A stretch of 64,000 bases of DNA from Bacteroidales bacterium (GTDB taxonomy: Bacteria > Bacteroidota > Bacteroidia > Bacteroidales > UBA932): positions 1 to 64,000 of the forward strand of contig JAGCVS010000005.1 in the NCBI GenBank assembly GCA_017962235.1, given 5' to 3'. The notes under the pieces are model-generated. The model saw only the letters and a list, made by a program, of their open reading frames with translations. It was not told the origin of the DNA and searched no databases. The position numbers were made by a program, and so were the translations under genes. Shown one piece after another: positions 17,076 through 25,210 of this stretch. Each line of letters opens with the position of its first letter. Positions within the stretch are counted from its first letter, which is position 1.

Positions 17076-18671
17076 ATGAAAAAATCACTTCTGATTATAC
17101 TCGTTGCCATGTGCTGCATGACGGCGTGCAAACCCAAGATCCACGGCCTGTCTTTCCTGGACTATGATGTGCTGAATCAGGTAGCGGTGCAGGAATACTT
17201 GCAGCCGGTACACCCCGGCGTCCGCGGCGAGGTTCCTTTCTGGAACAAGTTCTCCTTCAAGTTCATCTATGCCCCCGCCTTCGATTTTGACGATGTGGAC
17301 GGCGCAGCCGCATATGTGTTCTCCGCAGCAGGCGGCGACAATACCATGCTGTTTACCAGCGACACTCCTCGTGCAGCGCTGACCCCCGTTTGGGGAGAGC
17401 TGCCGTATGGCGACATTGCCCTGAGCGTACAGGCGATAGATGCCGACAAGCAGCCCGTGGGCGAACCACAGGTACGCAACTTCAAGAAGGACTACCCCTT
17501 TATTGGCCCTTACGGAGCCGTCTCGGACGACTATTTTGGAGCCGCACTGAAGGCTGCTGAATACATTCACACCTGCCCCATCGGTCAGCTTTGGCTGGAG
17601 AACGGCGAACCCAATCTGGGCTACCGTTTCAACTGCTACGCCTGCAAGATATGGAGCGCCACCGTACAGTGCGAATGCTTCCTTGCCAAGAACAAGCCGG
17701 AGCTTAAAGACGAGGCTCTGAAGATTGCCCGTAACGCCGCCGCTGCCCTCATGAAATATGCCCGCCCCGCCGGCGAACCGTTGGCTTACTTTCCTCCCAC
17801 CTATTTCAGGGGGAACGAGGGCGAAGGCATCACGGGCGTACTTGACCGCAACCAGGAAACCACCATGTTTGTGGAGGCTGTCTGCGCCGCCAAGGCCCTG
17901 CTGGACCTGTACGACATTACCAAGGATAAGAAGTATCTGAACTTTGCCCGCAATATAGCCCAGACCTACCGCAACACCCAGGCAGCGGACGGCTCCTGGC
18001 CCATGAAGGTGAACTATTACACCGGCGAGCCCACGATTCCAGCTCCCTGCATGCCCACCACCATCCTGCAGCTTGCACAGCGCCTGAAAGACCAGTACAA
18101 GGTCAAAGGATTTGAAGACATGGTGGCAAAAAGCGAAGAGTGGCTCTGGAAGAACACCCTCGCCACCTTCAACTTCAACGGCCAGTTCGAGGATGTGCGT
18201 GTAGAGGACCACGCCCCGTTCCAGGACCTGACCAACTGCGTGGCGGTGGATTGCATAGACTATCTGCTGGCAAAGCGCAAACCCACTGAAAAGGAGGTCA
18301 AGACCTGCTTTGAGATGGCCCGCTTTGCAGAGGACCAGTTCACCCTCTGGAATTCACCGCTTGGTGACGTATACAGCGACAGCTCCCGCGAGAGAATCCC
18401 GTTCGTATATGAGCAATTCGACTTCCAGGTGCCCGTTGACCACAGCACCGCAGGGGTGGCTATGGCATGGATGAGAATCTATGAACGCACCAGCAACCTG
18501 CTGGCGCTAGCCAAGGCCAAAGCCCTTGTGGACAGCCTGATAAAGGTTCAGAAAGAGGACGGATGCATCCCCACCGTGATGCACAACATGGAAGATTGCA
18601 ACGATATCTGGGCCAACTGCACGTTCCAGAGCATCACCGCTCTGTCACGGTTTGCAGAACTGGCAAAGTAG
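17076..18671 (+). CDS. Toroid-like lipoprotein, paralogue 2 of 3
   Basis: A 531-residue lipoprotein (lipobox in MCCMTACK, Cys18) that begins 12 nt after paralogue 1, a tandem duplication. Conserved blocks shared by all three copies include QPVHPGVRGEVPFWN, Y(A/P)xKIWS/G, NALLDLYD-like, DGSWPxKV, FNFNGQFEDV, AxDCIDYLL and AKAKALVDSxIKxQ. The last four fall in the predicted helical toroid. It ends the plus-strand run and is followed by a bidirectional terminator. The substrate is unknown. Confidence 0.7.
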   Translation: MKKSLLIILVAMCCMTACKPKIHGLSFLDYDVLNQVAVQEYLQPVHPGVRGEVPFWNKFSFKFIYAPAFDFDDVDGAAAYVFSAAGGDNTMLFTSDTPRAALTPVWGELPYGDIALSVQAIDADKQPVGEPQVRNFKKDYPFIGPYGAVSDDYFGAALKAAEYIHTCPIGQLWLENGEPNLGYRFNCYACKIWSATVQCECFLAKNKPELKDEALKIARNAAAALMKYARPAGEPLAYFPPTYFRGNEGEGITGVLDRNQETTMFVEAVCAAKALLDLYDITKDKKYLNFARNIAQTYRNTQAADGSWPMKVNYYTGEPTIPAPCMPTTILQLAQRLKDQYKVKGFEDMVAKSEEWLWKNTLATFNFNGQFEDVRVEDHAPFQDLTNCVAVDCIDYLLAKRKPTEKEVKTCFEMARFAEDQFTLWNSPLGDVYSDSSRERIPFVYEQFDFQVPVDHSTAGVAMAWMRIYERTSNLLALAKAKALVDSLIKVQKEDGCIPTVMHNMEDCNDIWANCTFQSITALSRFAELAK

Positions 18672-18686
18672 GCACGACACGCCAAT

Positions 18687-18726
18687 AAAAAACTCCGGAC
18701 CCCTGAAAGAGGCCCGGAGTTTTTTA
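18687..18726. terminator. Bidirectional terminator between convergent operons
   Basis: ACTCCGG (18692-18698) pairs with CCGGAGT (18714-18720), flanked by A5 upstream and T6 downstream that extend the stem. It serves both the toroid genes (plus) and the GH109 operon (minus). Confidence 0.85.
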
Positions 18727-18739
18727 TGACCGGAGACTG

Positions 18740-20143
18740 TTATTCTGCAGTCGCGAATTTCAGCCCGTCGGTCTTGTCCCACTCGCCGCGGGTGAAATCA
18801 GGCATTACAACAGGCATGCTGCCGTGCTTGATGGAGACCTCGGTGAGTTCTACCAATGAGCTCCACTCGGCTGCATCGTAAACGTCCTGGTCCAGAGGAA
18901 GACCATAGTGGAGGCAGTAGAACAGACGGTAGTCCATAATGAAGTCCATACCGCCGTGGCCTCCCACCTTGCGTGCGACCTCTTCCAGCTCCGCGATAAT
19001 GGGGTGCTTGTAAGCCTCCATAACCACGTCACGCTCGTTATCACTCATGTATTCCTCAGCATCCAGATCGTCGTAAGCCACAATCTCCATGTTGCTGCCG
19101 CCCAGCGCAAGACCCTCGTTGGGGTACTTGTTGGCGAAGCCCTTGGTACCCACAACCTGATACATACGGCTGTAGGGGCGCGGAGTAACCACATCGTGCT
19201 CCACAAGGATGGTCTTGCCCTTGCGGGTGCGGATAGTGGTGGTGGTGTGGTCGCCGTTGGCATACTCATAAGCACCGTCGCCATAACGCTTGTCGGCTAT
19301 AGCCTGGCCTGCAAAGGCGTCGCTGTCCATGGCCACCAGCACATCCATCTTGTCGCCGCGGTGGATGTTCAGATCCTGGCAGATGGGGCCAATGCCGTGG
19401 GTGGGATATACGTCACCGTGGTGTGCGCGGTTGTAAATCATGCGCCAGTCACCCTGATAGCCGTCCCAGTAGGGATCCAGGTTGTGGCAGTAGGAACCCT
19501 CCACGTGAACTATCTCGCCAAAGAGACCCTGCTGAATCATGTTCAGGCAGTTCAGCTCAAAGAAGTCGTAGCAGCAGTTCTCAAGCATCATGCAGTGCTT
19601 GCGGGTACGCTCAGATGTGTTCACCAGGTCCCAGCACTCCTTGATGCTGGTGGCTGCGGGCACCTCTATTGCCACGTGCTTGCCGTGCTCCATCGCATAC
19701 ACCGCGATGGGGGTGTGCAGCTGCCAGGGCACTGCCAGATAAACCAGGTCGATATCGTCGCATTCGCAAAGCTGCTTGTAACCCTCCTCGCCGCTGAATT
19801 CATGTATCGCGCGGGGTGCGCCAAGCTGCTCCAGAACCTGCTGAGCCCTCTCCACTCGGTCCGGATAAAGGTCACAGAGGGCAACCACGGTTGCAAACTC
19901 CTGGAAAGGCATGCGCCATACGGCGCCGGTACCGCGGTCGCCAAGGCCGATGAGGCCCACGCGGACATTCTCTATTGGTTCAGCGGCAAAGCCCAGCATG
20001 CTCTGCTGGTCTGCCGGACGCTCCGGAGTGTTGTAAACAATCTGGTTGTTCTTGATGGTGTAGCCGTACGGGTCGGCTTTCTCACATGACACGGCCAGTG
20101 CAACAAATGCTACGATGGCCAGGAATACGTTTATCTTTTTCAT
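18740..20143 (-). CDS. GH109-type alpha-N-acetylgalactosaminidase (Gfo/Idh/MocA fold), lipoprotein
   Basis: The protein has a lipobox (LAVSC) and an oxidoreductase-like Rossmann domain (VGLIGLGDRGTGAV). GH109 enzymes use bound NAD+ to cleave alpha-GalNAc by transient oxidation/elimination. Family-type motifs are IEVPAATSIKECWDLV, MLENCCYDFFELN, GDVYPTHGIGP and GGHGGMDFIMDYRL. I start it at the second Met (20143, MKKINVFLAIV), which gives a standard signal peptide; ATG 20152 is the alternative. It ends the operon pfkB-GH36-PTP-GH109. Other Gfo/Idh/MocA functions are possible, but GH109 is the best fit. Confidence 0.85.
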   Translation of the reverse strand: MKKINVFLAIVAFVALAVSCEKADPYGYTIKNNQIVYNTPERPADQQSMLGFAAEPIENVRVGLIGLGDRGTGAVWRMPFQEFATVVALCDLYPDRVERAQQVLEQLGAPRAIHEFSGEEGYKQLCECDDIDLVYLAVPWQLHTPIAVYAMEHGKHVAIEVPAATSIKECWDLVNTSERTRKHCMMLENCCYDFFELNCLNMIQQGLFGEIVHVEGSYCHNLDPYWDGYQGDWRMIYNRAHHGDVYPTHGIGPICQDLNIHRGDKMDVLVAMDSDAFAGQAIADKRYGDGAYEYANGDHTTTTIRTRKGKTILVEHDVVTPRPYSRMYQVVGTKGFANKYPNEGLALGGSNMEIVAYDDLDAEEYMSDNERDVVMEAYKHPIIAELEEVARKVGGHGGMDFIMDYRLFYCLHYGLPLDQDVYDAAEWSSLVELTEVSIKHGSMPVVMPDFTRGEWDKTDGLKFATAE

Positions 20144-20155
20144 TGCTGACAATTA

Positions 20156-21418
20156 TTATTCAAGCATCATGCGGCGGAAGTCGTTGATATCCTCCTGGCT
20201 TACGCCTGCAACAGTGAGGAGATACTTCTCTACGCCGTCTGCAAAGGTACCGTTGCCTGCCAGGCTCCAGAAATAAGGAGCGACATCGCTGTATACCCAT
20301 TTGGTGCGGTTATTCTGGAAGTGCCAGTTGCCGTTGGCATCTTTGTTGGATGTCTCCGAGCTGGACACGCTGTAGCCCAGGGGAGCGAAATAGGTAACCT
20401 CGTACTCTTTGGAGATATCACCTTCACGGACTCCCAGCAAGCCGAGCAGCAGGATGGTAAGGGTGCCTGTACGGTCACGGCCAAGGGAGCAGTGGTAATA
20501 AACGGGCTTGCCGGCCCTGAGGCTGTTAACGATAAACTCAAAGCACTGTTTTGTTTTTGCAGCATCGCTCTTGAGCATTGTGGTACCGCCCTGCTCGATT
20601 ACGGGTGCGCAGAAATCCAACGCCTTGAATACGGGAGCAGACAGCACGTCGCTTGTGCCGCGGAGGTCCAGCTGGGCACCGATGCCCTCGTACAGGATTT
20701 CTTTCTTGCCCTTGGAGTTCACAGTCTCGCTCTGCATGCGGCCGCCGCGGTATACCATGCGGTATTTAACCTTCTTGCCGCTCAAGGTCTCCCAGCCGCC
20801 AAGGTCGCGGCCGTTGCGGCAGGCGTTCTTGAAGAATACCTGATGCAGATGACCTTTTGTATCAAAGGTGCCCTGGGTCATAACCTTGCCGTTTGCACCG
20901 GTAACGCTGTATGTGTAATGAGCCTTGGGAACCAGGTTAGTGATATTGACATAGCATGAGCCAACGGGCAATACTGTATCCCGGCTCCATGTGCGATCTT
21001 CCAGGTGGAATGTCAAATCACCCGCATCCATATCTTCTTTCCAGCGTATGCTATATTCCTGGGGTCTGTCAGAATTGGGGCTTGTTACAACCTCACCGCT
21101 CTCGCTGGGGTTGCCGTTCGCATCATATTTAACGCCGTTAAAGCCACCATAATAGTCATAAATCTTGGTAGTAGACCAATCTTTATCGGGATATGTAACC
21201 TCTGTAAGGAACTTCTCTACTGCAGGATTTGTAACCAGGATCTCATCCCCGTTCTTAACCTCTGTTGCAGCCTTTGCATAGGGGTTCTCTACCGGATCTT
21301 CTGGATCTGTGATATCGGTAGGTGTAGGGTCATCGGAGGCAGGGTTTTCAGGTTCGACTTGTGGCTCGCATGCAAACAGCAGCGGTAATACCAGCAATAC
21401 GGTAAGGAGTTTTTTCAT
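20156..21418 (-). CDS. PTP-like phosphatase lipoprotein
   Basis: A 420-residue lipoprotein (lipobox PLLFAC, Cys17) with an acidic Pro-rich linker, a beta-rich N-terminal half (~50-190) and a C-terminal dual-specificity/tyrosine-phosphatase-type domain. The active-site loop is HCSLGRDRTGT (Cys310, Arg316), matching CX5R and also the HCxxGxxRT pattern of PTP-like phytases. CRNGRDLGGW is typical of the Y_phosphatase3 family. The natural substrate outside the cell is unknown: phosphotyrosine, inositol phosphates or phosphorylated glycans are all possible. It lies 15 nt downstream of the GH36 gene and 12 nt upstream of the chosen GH109 start. Confidence 0.85.
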   Translation of the reverse strand: MKKLLTVLLVLPLLFACEPQVEPENPASDDPTPTDITDPEDPVENPYAKAATEVKNGDEILVTNPAVEKFLTEVTYPDKDWSTTKIYDYYGGFNGVKYDANGNPSESGEVVTSPNSDRPQEYSIRWKEDMDAGDLTFHLEDRTWSRDTVLPVGSCYVNITNLVPKAHYTYSVTGANGKVMTQGTFDTKGHLHQVFFKNACRNGRDLGGWETLSGKKVKYRMVYRGGRMQSETVNSKGKKEILYEGIGAQLDLRGTSDVLSAPVFKALDFCAPVIEQGGTTMLKSDAAKTKQCFEFIVNSLRAGKPVYYHCSLGRDRTGTLTILLLGLLGVREGDISKEYEVTYFAPLGYSVSSSETSNKDANGNWHFQNNRTKWVYSDVAPYFWSLAGNGTFADGVEKYLLTVAGVSQEDINDFRRMMLE

Positions 21419-21433
21419 TGTTTTATCTTTACG

Positions 21434-23254
21434 TTATTTGACTTCTATGAGATAATTTTTTTCGAAGGTAGGAAATATTACCGGATTATTACCATCTATT
21501 TCGTAACTGCGCTTCTCATCCGAGGAATATTCGGTCACAGTATATGTCTTGCCGGCTTCCAGGCCGCGGAGCTCTATAGCCTCGCCATTCCATTCAGGAG
21601 CATAGAATGCATAATACATCGCCCCATCCTTCTCAATGACGTGAGCCTCGGGCTTGTCAAAACACAAGTCGTACAGGTTCAGGTAATTGCCCCGGGACAG
21701 CATCTTCTCCGAGTAGATGGGCACCCACTTGCGCAGCAGGGCCTCCTTCTCTTCAGTGAGCAGGCTGCCACCGCACTCAGTAGCGTCCGGATTGGCCTTG
21801 GGCCAGGTGAATTTTGTGCCGATAACACCTCCCACGCCAACTTGCGAAGGGAAATCGAGGCCACCGTCACTCAGCTCAACATGATCTGCATAATAAGCAA
21901 GGTCGGGGCACATGGCCGCATATGTCTTACGCTTCATGCGGATCTGCGCGCTGGACGTGGGGTCGGAAGCCACCGACTGGTTGAAATACGGCAACAAGTA
22001 AAAGTTGATTGCGCATCCGCAGGGGCAGAGCTGCACCACCGCATCTGGATTAATGGCATCCACATGTTCTTTAATGCCCTTCACAAATTCCGGATAACGC
22101 TCGCACGCCTGCTCCGGATAATCCAGGTTGCTGGTGGGGTTGTAGTCTGGCTCGCAAAGATTGAGATATTGGCCGTCCAGCTTGAAGCCGTCAAAGCCCC
22201 AGTCCAGCATAAAGCGGTCCACCAGGTCCAGGGTGTAATCCATAACCCCCTGGTTTATGGGCGAGAGGTACCAGCTGTCCCACCAGCTGATGTCTTCATG
22301 GGTACCGTCTTTCTGTACCAGGAGCAGTTCCGGGTGTTTCTGGGCAAGCTGGCTGCCGGGATCGGCGCACATCGGCGCCCACCACAGCTTGGCCTTGAGG
22401 CCCGCATCATGAATCGCCTGCGTCATGCGGCGCATGCCATCGTCTGTGATGCGGCTGTTGGCTTCCCAGTCGCCTTCGCAAATCTGGTAACCGTCGTCCA
22501 CATCAACCCATTTGAAGCCAAGTTCCACCACTTTGGGCAGGGTTCCTATCACCTCATCTACAGTAAACGTACGCTCATAGCCCCATGCACACCATACCGG
22601 CTCGTATGCGTCCGCCGGTGAGACCGGAGGCTCAAAGCCAAAGGTTGCCTGCATATACAGGGTATACTCGCGCAGCGGGTTGAAAAAGTCGCCGCTACTG
22701 TGCATTATAAACTGGTCGTATGCCTTCAAGGTATCACCTGGCTGCAGTACCAGCGGCTCATCAAAATCTTTACGGATGCAGGCCTCGGCAGTGTTGCCAT
22801 AGCGCTTTACCGGCATCGACACCAGTCTCAGCACCGGTTCTGCCATGCCCACGCTGATATTGGCTTCCGGCGTCCACAGGCTTACCATAGGGATGCCACC
22901 TCCGTAATCGGGGCCATTCATACCCAGATAGTTGCGCTTTTTAAAACCCTTTTTCACAGGCAGCACCCAGTCAAGGCGTTCCCCGCTGGAAGTGGGTTGG
23001 AAAGACCATATCTCTTCCCCTTCCAGACAGATACGGGAAGTCTCCATGGCATCCACCTTGACCGGCTTGGTACCATTATTAATAAAGGATACAGAGCGCA
23101 CGGTGAGAGAGTCAAAACCCTCCGCGTCCTGGCAGGTGACGATACAATCTACACCAGCTATCACACGGCCGCCGGAAAGCAGGCAGTCGGTGGGTTTGGG
23201 GACACAGCCGGCAATCAGCAGCACAAAGGCCGCCACTGCAAATAATCTTTTCAT
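21434..23254 (-). CDS. GH36-type alpha-galactosidase / alpha-N-acetylgalactosaminidase lipoprotein
   Basis: A 606-residue clan GH-D enzyme with lipobox LLIAGC (Cys17). An N-terminal beta-domain (~25-210) is followed by a TIM barrel (CAWGYERTFTVDEVIGTLPKVVELGFKWVDVDDGYQ). The nucleophile is probably Asp360 in WGFDGFKLDG, and the acid/base Asp431 in SVASDPTSSAQIRMK. A small C-terminal beta-domain follows. Family members cleave alpha-Gal or alpha-GalNAc; the GH109, AgaS and KbaZ neighbours favour alpha-GalNAc, but this is inference. Its ATG abuts the pfkB stop codon. Confidence 0.85.
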   Translation of the reverse strand: MKRLFAVAAFVLLIAGCVPKPTDCLLSGGRVIAGVDCIVTCQDAEGFDSLTVRSVSFINNGTKPVKVDAMETSRICLEGEEIWSFQPTSSGERLDWVLPVKKGFKKRNYLGMNGPDYGGGIPMVSLWTPEANISVGMAEPVLRLVSMPVKRYGNTAEACIRKDFDEPLVLQPGDTLKAYDQFIMHSSGDFFNPLREYTLYMQATFGFEPPVSPADAYEPVWCAWGYERTFTVDEVIGTLPKVVELGFKWVDVDDGYQICEGDWEANSRITDDGMRRMTQAIHDAGLKAKLWWAPMCADPGSQLAQKHPELLLVQKDGTHEDISWWDSWYLSPINQGVMDYTLDLVDRFMLDWGFDGFKLDGQYLNLCEPDYNPTSNLDYPEQACERYPEFVKGIKEHVDAINPDAVVQLCPCGCAINFYLLPYFNQSVASDPTSSAQIRMKRKTYAAMCPDLAYYADHVELSDGGLDFPSQVGVGGVIGTKFTWPKANPDATECGGSLLTEEKEALLRKWVPIYSEKMLSRGNYLNLYDLCFDKPEAHVIEKDGAMYYAFYAPEWNGEAIELRGLEAGKTYTVTEYSSDEKRSYEIDGNNPVIFPTFEKNYLIEVK

Positions 23255-24208
23255 TTATAGTTTGATTTCCTGTCCAAAACGTTCGCGAATCACCTTACGT
23301 ACCGCCTCCAGCGAAGAGAATGCCCCCGTACCGCCGGCAGCGGTGGTATTCACGGCACCGGTGAGATTGCCTGTGCGCTGACACTCCTCAAGCGGCAGGC
23401 CCTTTACAAAGGCGCTCACAAAGCCGGAATTGCAGCTGTCCCCTGCACCAATCGCATCCACAACCTGTTTGTTGAGGAATGCGGGCAGACTGGTGCGGGT
23501 GCCGTCCTTTTTAATTAATATGGAGCCCTTGCTGCCACACTTGAGCATCATGGCACTGCCAAGGTAAGGCACGACCTCTGCGATGGCGCTCTCAAGGTCT
23601 TTCTTGCCAGTGAGTTCCTGCAACTCTTTTTCATTGGGCATGAACACCGTAATCTTGGGGAGAAGCTTCTTGTAATCGAAAGCCCATTTCTCCATGGGAT
23701 CCCACTGTGTATCCAAAGAAACGGTCACGCCCTTCTCTGCCGCCAGGTCCAGAATCTTCTCCAAATCGCGCAGCACGCCGCTCTGCATGAAAATAGAACT
23801 CAGGTGGATATGTTTTGTTTCTTCAAAGACTTTCTTATCGATATCGTCCAAGCCCATGATATCCATGGAACCCTGGTATGTAAGTACGGCACGGTCTTCA
23901 CCATAACTCATGCAAATGGATGCGCCGGTAGGCACATCGCCCTCTACCAGATACTTGGTATCCACGCCGCGCGCCTCCAGCGAAGTGCGCACCAGGGAGC
24001 CAAAAGAGTCGCGCCCAATCATTCCCACAAAGCAAACCTTGCTGCCAAGCGAAGCCGCATTTGCCGCAAAAATTGCCGTTGAACTACCCAGTGTCACGGT
24101 CATGTCCTGGACAAATTTTTCCTTACCGATTTCCGGTTCCGATTCTATTCCGTTGAGTATAATATCAACGTTAAGCTCGCCTATTGCAGCAATGTCGTAC
24201 TTTCTCAT
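23255..24208 (-). CDS. PfkB-family sugar kinase (tagatose-6-phosphate or amino-sugar kinase)
   Basis: A 317-residue cytoplasmic ribokinase-fold kinase. I start it at the ATG at 24208 (MRKYDIAAIGELNVDI), because the family's first strand begins there; upstream in-frame sequence carries the operator-like DNA. The PfkB signatures are ELNVDIILNG at the N-terminus and VDAIGAGDSCNSGFVSAF, whose Asp is the catalytic base, near the C-terminus. In context it could phosphorylate tagatose 6-phosphate to the 1,6-bisphosphate, or free GalNAc. It is the first gene of the minus-strand operon and is divergent from the DeoR-type regulator. Confidence 0.88.
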   Translation of the reverse strand: MRKYDIAAIGELNVDIILNGIESEPEIGKEKFVQDMTVTLGSSTAIFAANAASLGSKVCFVGMIGRDSFGSLVRTSLEARGVDTKYLVEGDVPTGASICMSYGEDRAVLTYQGSMDIMGLDDIDKKVFEETKHIHLSSIFMQSGVLRDLEKILDLAAEKGVTVSLDTQWDPMEKWAFDYKKLLPKITVFMPNEKELQELTGKKDLESAIAEVVPYLGSAMMLKCGSKGSILIKKDGTRTSLPAFLNKQVVDAIGAGDSCNSGFVSAFVKGLPLEECQRTGNLTGAVNTTAAGGTGAFSSLEAVRKVIRERFGQEIKL

Positions 24209-24232
24209 AGTTTCGTTTATTGGTCTACGGTA

Positions 24233-24240
24233 CAAATATA
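24233..24240 (-). promoter_or_regulatory. Putative -7 element for the pfkB-GH36-PTP-GH109 operon
   Basis: The minus strand reads TATATTTG, a full TAnnTTTG match, about 24 nt upstream of the pfkB start codon. No clear -33 TTTG is found; the expected position overlaps the operator-like sequence, which would suit a regulated promoter. Confidence 0.5.
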
Positions 24241-24264
24241 ATCTTTTTTTCGAAAGATTTATTA

Positions 24265-24292
24265 TTTCGTTTGGTTTCATATCGAAATATTA
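24265..24292 (+). promoter_or_regulatory. Candidate DeoR/AgaR operator upstream of the regulator
   Basis: TTTCGTTTGGTTTC (24265-24278) is a TTTC direct repeat of the sort bound by DeoR-family repressors, followed by CGAAATATTA (24283-24292). Both parts recur in the 25124-25165 intergenic region. The site covers the -33 TTTG of the regulator's own promoter and lies between the divergent operons, so autorepression and joint control are likely. Confidence 0.55.
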
Positions 24293-24301
24293 TTACATTT
24301 G
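24270..24301 (+). promoter_or_regulatory. Promoter of the DeoR-family regulator
   Basis: TTTG (24270-24273), a 20-nt spacer and TACATTTG (24294-24301) match the Bacteroidota consensus. The ATG is at 24319. Confidence 0.65.
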
Positions 24302-24318
24302 CACAAAACCGAAACACT

Positions 24319-25110
24319 ATGAAAATCTACGACACCGCCCAGGGCCGCCGTTCGGCCATTCTCCAGAGGCTTCGTGAAGATTCTACAGTAACCGTATCGC
24401 AACTCAAAGAGGCATTCGGGGTATCTGAAGTCACCATACGCAAAGACCTCAGGATTTTGCAGGACCGCAAGCTGCTGGTCAGGGTTCACGGAGGCGCGCT
24501 CATGGAGAGCAATACCAACCAGTTGGAACCGGACGAGGATAACTTCAGTTTCAAGCAGACCGTCAATTCCCTTGAGAAAGAAGCCATAGGCCGCGCTGCA
24601 GCCGCCCATATAAAAGACGGTGACACCATTCTTGTGGACTCTGGCACGACAGCCCTGGAAGTTGTACGTAACCTCAACAAATTCAACAACTTGACCATAG
24701 TCACCACATCCGTGCACGCAATGATGGAGGCGGTGAAATACCGTCGTTTCAAGGTGATGCTGCTGGGTGGTCTGATACGTGAGACCAGCCTGTCTGTGGT
24801 GGGTCCGCTGGCAGAATCCAACCTCAAGCTGTTCTACTGCGACAAGCTTTTCCTGGGCGTGGACAGCTTTTCCGTGGAGGCGGGAATCTCCACTCCCAAC
24901 GTAGAGGAGGCGAGCACCAACCAGGTTATGATTTCCCGTGCGGCGGAGGTCATCGCCGTGTTCGATTCCAGCAAGGTCAACAAGCGCGCGCTGGCATTCA
25001 TCGCATCGGTAGACAAGATCAACACCATTGTTACCGACAGCGGTTTTCCCCTGAATATGCGCAACCAGTTAAAGTCCATGAACGTAAAGGTTGAGACAGT
25101 TTCTATTTAG
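24319..25110 (+). CDS. DeoR-family transcriptional regulator (AgaR/GlpR-like)
   Basis: A 263-residue repressor-type protein. I start it at ATG 24319 (MKIYDTAQGRRSAILQRL), downstream of a good promoter. The N-terminal winged helix-turn-helix is TVSQLKEAFGVSEVTIRKDLRILQDRKLLVRVHGGAL. The C-terminal DeoR sensor domain has DGDTILVDSGTTALEVVRNL, LGGLIRETSLSVVGPLA and FLGVDSFSVEAGISTPNVEEA; it normally binds a phosphorylated sugar. Its place between the kinase/glycosidase operon and the agaS operon points to local control by an amino-sugar or tagatose phosphate. Confidence 0.92.
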   Translation: MKIYDTAQGRRSAILQRLREDSTVTVSQLKEAFGVSEVTIRKDLRILQDRKLLVRVHGGALMESNTNQLEPDEDNFSFKQTVNSLEKEAIGRAAAAHIKDGDTILVDSGTTALEVVRNLNKFNNLTIVTTSVHAMMEAVKYRRFKVMLLGGLIRETSLSVVGPLAESNLKLFYCDKLFLGVDSFSVEAGISTPNVEEASTNQVMISRAAEVIAVFDSSKVNKRALAFIASVDKINTIVTDSGFPLNMRNQLKSMNVKVETVSI

Positions 25111-25123
25111 AAACCGTAAATAT

Positions 25124-25165
25124 GAAACCTTACGAAATGTTTTTTTGCAATAAAACGAAATATTA
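25124..25165 (+). promoter_or_regulatory. Candidate operator upstream of the agaS operon
   Basis: The minus strand of 25124-25137 reads TTTCGTAAGGTTTC, matching the 24265-24278 site at 12 of 14 positions in opposite orientation. CGAAATATTA (25156-25165) is identical to 24283-24292. A CGAAAT direct repeat (25133 and 25156) is spaced 23 nt. These fit binding of the DeoR-type protein encoded just upstream. Confidence 0.55.
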
Positions 25166-25180
25166 CCGTTCATTTTTGCT

Positions 25181-25188
25181 TAAATTTG
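25181..25188 (+). promoter_or_regulatory. Putative -7 element for the agaS operon (TAAATTTG)
   Basis: TAAATTTG matches TAnnTTTG and lies 22 nt before ATG 25211. No clear -33 TTG is present at the right distance. The candidate operator ends 15 nt upstream. Confidence 0.5.
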
Positions 25189-25210
25189 TTCGGCTATAAA
25201 CAAAATTTTT

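Noticed and set aside
18908..20089. Open frame of about 390 codons opposite the GH109-type gene
   Set aside because: It is a mirror frame of a well-supported gene, with no promoter or family motif.
24209..24280. Longer pfkB start at 24280
   Set aside because: The extension would translate the divergent promoter and operator region, and PfkB homology begins at MRKYDIAAIGELN.
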